Below are positions 32,673 to 33,653 of a DNA stretch of 33,653 bases, one piece after another; within the stretch, counting starts at the first letter, position 1; every line of letters begins with the position of its first letter. Both the position numbers and the translations under genes were made by a program. Source of the stretch: JAPLMW01 sp964619675 (GTDB taxonomy: Bacteria > Planctomycetota > Phycisphaerae > Sedimentisphaerales > UBA12454); assembly GCA_964619675.1 (NCBI GenBank), contig CAZUEO010000029.1:1-33653 (forward strand), in the 5' to 3' direction. The notes below the pieces were generated by a model. It did not search any database and was not told the origin of the DNA. It saw only the letters and a list, made by a program, of their open reading frames with translations.

Positions 32673-33653
32673 ATGAAAAGGCAATTAATCGTACGGGTAG
32701 GGTTGGCCATTTTATTGTGGATTGCGGTTATAGTGCAAGCCGGCGAGCCATTTATGCTGAAGGATATAAATCCGACGGGAGATTCAAATCCTTTGGGGCT
32801 GACAAATGTAAACGGCACGTTGTTTTTTGTGGCCGACGACGGCACAAACGGCTATGAGTTATGGAAAAGCGATGGCAGCCAAGCCGGCACGGTAATGGTA
32901 AAGGATGGAATCCCGGGGGCAGGAAGCTTATGGCCCAGTGAGCTGACGAATTTAAACGGCGCCCTGTTTTTCTCAGCCAACAACGACGTAAACGGCACTG
33001 AATTATGGAAAAGCGACGGCACAGAAGCCGGCACGGTAATTGTGAAGGATATACATGTATATCCAGAGGTATCAGGATTAGGAGGTTCATGTCCTTTGTA
33101 CCTGACAGATGTAAACGGCATATTATTTTTCAGTGCCAACAACGGCTACTACGATGCAAACGGCATTGAACTATGGAAAAGCGACGGTACTGAGGCCGGC
33201 ACGGTTATGGTTAAGGATATATATAAGGGTGTGTCCTCGCATTCAGAACCTTGGTATCTGACAAACGTGAACGGCACCCTGTTTTTCACAGCCCGCGACG
33301 CAAATGGCGAAGAGTTATGGCAAAGCGACGGCACTGAGGCCGGCACGGTAATGGTAAAGGATATAAATCCGGGGGTGGGATACTCAAATCCTTCAGACCT
33401 GACAGATGTAAACGGCATATTATTTTTCCATGCTAATGACGGCGCAAACGGTTATGAGTTATGGAAAAGCGATGGCAGCCAGGCCGGCACGGTAATGGTA
33501 AAAGATATAAATCCAGGGTCGGGAAACTCAAGTCCTTCAGACCTGATAAATCTAAGCGGCACGTTATTTTTCAGTGCCGACGACGGCACAAACGGCTATG
33601 AGTTATGGAAAAGCGACGGCAGCCAGGCCGGCACGGTAATGGTTAAGGATATA
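32673..33653 (+). CDS. secreted ELWKSDG-repeat protein, 3' end outside the window
   Basis: The frame is open for 327 codons to the window edge. A signal peptide is clear (MKRQLIVRVGLAILLWIAVI, likely cut after VQA near residue 23). Six units follow, with ELW at residues 62, 110, 166, 214, 262 and 310: a 48-residue period with one 56-residue unit. Each reads LTNVNGTLFFSA, then NGYELWKSDG, then QAGTVMVKDI. This ELWKSDGTxAGT pattern recurs in secreted bacterial repeat proteins of unknown role and is thought to be a beta-propeller or related fold. AGGAG seven bases before the ATG supports the start. Any anchor or enzyme domain would lie beyond the window. Confidence 0.88.
   Translation, partial: MKRQLIVRVGLAILLWIAVIVQAGEPFMLKDINPTGDSNPLGLTNVNGTLFFVADDGTNGYELWKSDGSQAGTVMVKDGIPGAGSLWPSELTNLNGALFFSANNDVNGTELWKSDGTEAGTVIVKDIHVYPEVSGLGGSCPLYLTDVNGILFFSANNGYYDANGIELWKSDGTEAGTVMVKDIYKGVSSHSEPWYLTNVNGTLFFTARDANGEELWQSDGTEAGTVMVKDINPGVGYSNPSDLTDVNGILFFHANDGANGYELWKSDGSQAGTVMVKDINPGSGNSSPSDLINLSGTLFFSADDGTNGYELWKSDGSQAGTVMVKDI

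Overview
The window carries a dense, mostly housekeeping bacterial chromosome segment. Translation-coupled genes, a cytosolic murein-recycling operon, proteins with ELWKSDG and PD40 repeats, and simple TTCAATY-type intergenic repeats suggest a planctomycete, perhaps of the Phycisphaerae. That placement is inference from gene content, not a database result.

Layout. 1-4.8 kb, plus strand: hisS, a PD-(D/E)XK-like small protein, bioB, rsmD, a CCA-adding enzyme, then tRNA-Ala(GGC). 4.8-9.9 kb, minus strand: a four-gene operon (GH20 hexosaminidase, anmK, murQ, SSS-family symporter) with a clear sigma70-type promoter placed so that the mRNA should be leaderless. 10-27.2 kb, minus strand: a nitrogen and glutamine block. 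In transcription order it holds a NifA-like sigma54 activator, amtB, a PII protein, glnA, gltB, gltD, nadE, carB and carA. 27.7-29.6 kb, plus strand: panB and a GT4 glycosyltransferase. 29.7-32.0 kb, minus strand: a secreted PD40-repeat protein and an HNH/AP2 endonuclease. 32.0-32.7 kb is non-coding and rich in repeats and hairpins. From 32.67 kb a secreted ELWKSDG-repeat protein runs off the end.

Main discovery: a self-contained sigma54 nitrogen circuit can be read from the DNA. amtB and glnA each have a GG-N10-GC promoter. Upstream of each lie two copies of a CTACA-N4-TGTAG-type palindrome exactly 30 bp apart, at nearly the same distance from the promoter (109/139 bp at glnA, 111/141 bp at amtB, measured to the -12 GC). 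A weaker pair 29 bp apart lies upstream of the activator gene, over its own likely promoter. It also lies 89/118 bp upstream of a weaker divergent GG-N10-GC element. That element precedes an unannotated structured RNA of about 120 nt that ends in a good intrinsic terminator. I propose that the activator drives amtB-PII, glnA-gltBD and this new small RNA, and represses itself, as PspF does. The PII protein has Met at the canonical uridylylation position (51), while the glutamine synthetase keeps its adenylylation-type Tyr398.

How the genes work together: AmtB imports ammonium, GlnA and GltBD assimilate it, and NadE and CarAB spend the glutamine. The murein operon would import an anhydro-muropeptide sugar, split it, phosphorylate it and convert it to GlcNAc-6-phosphate.
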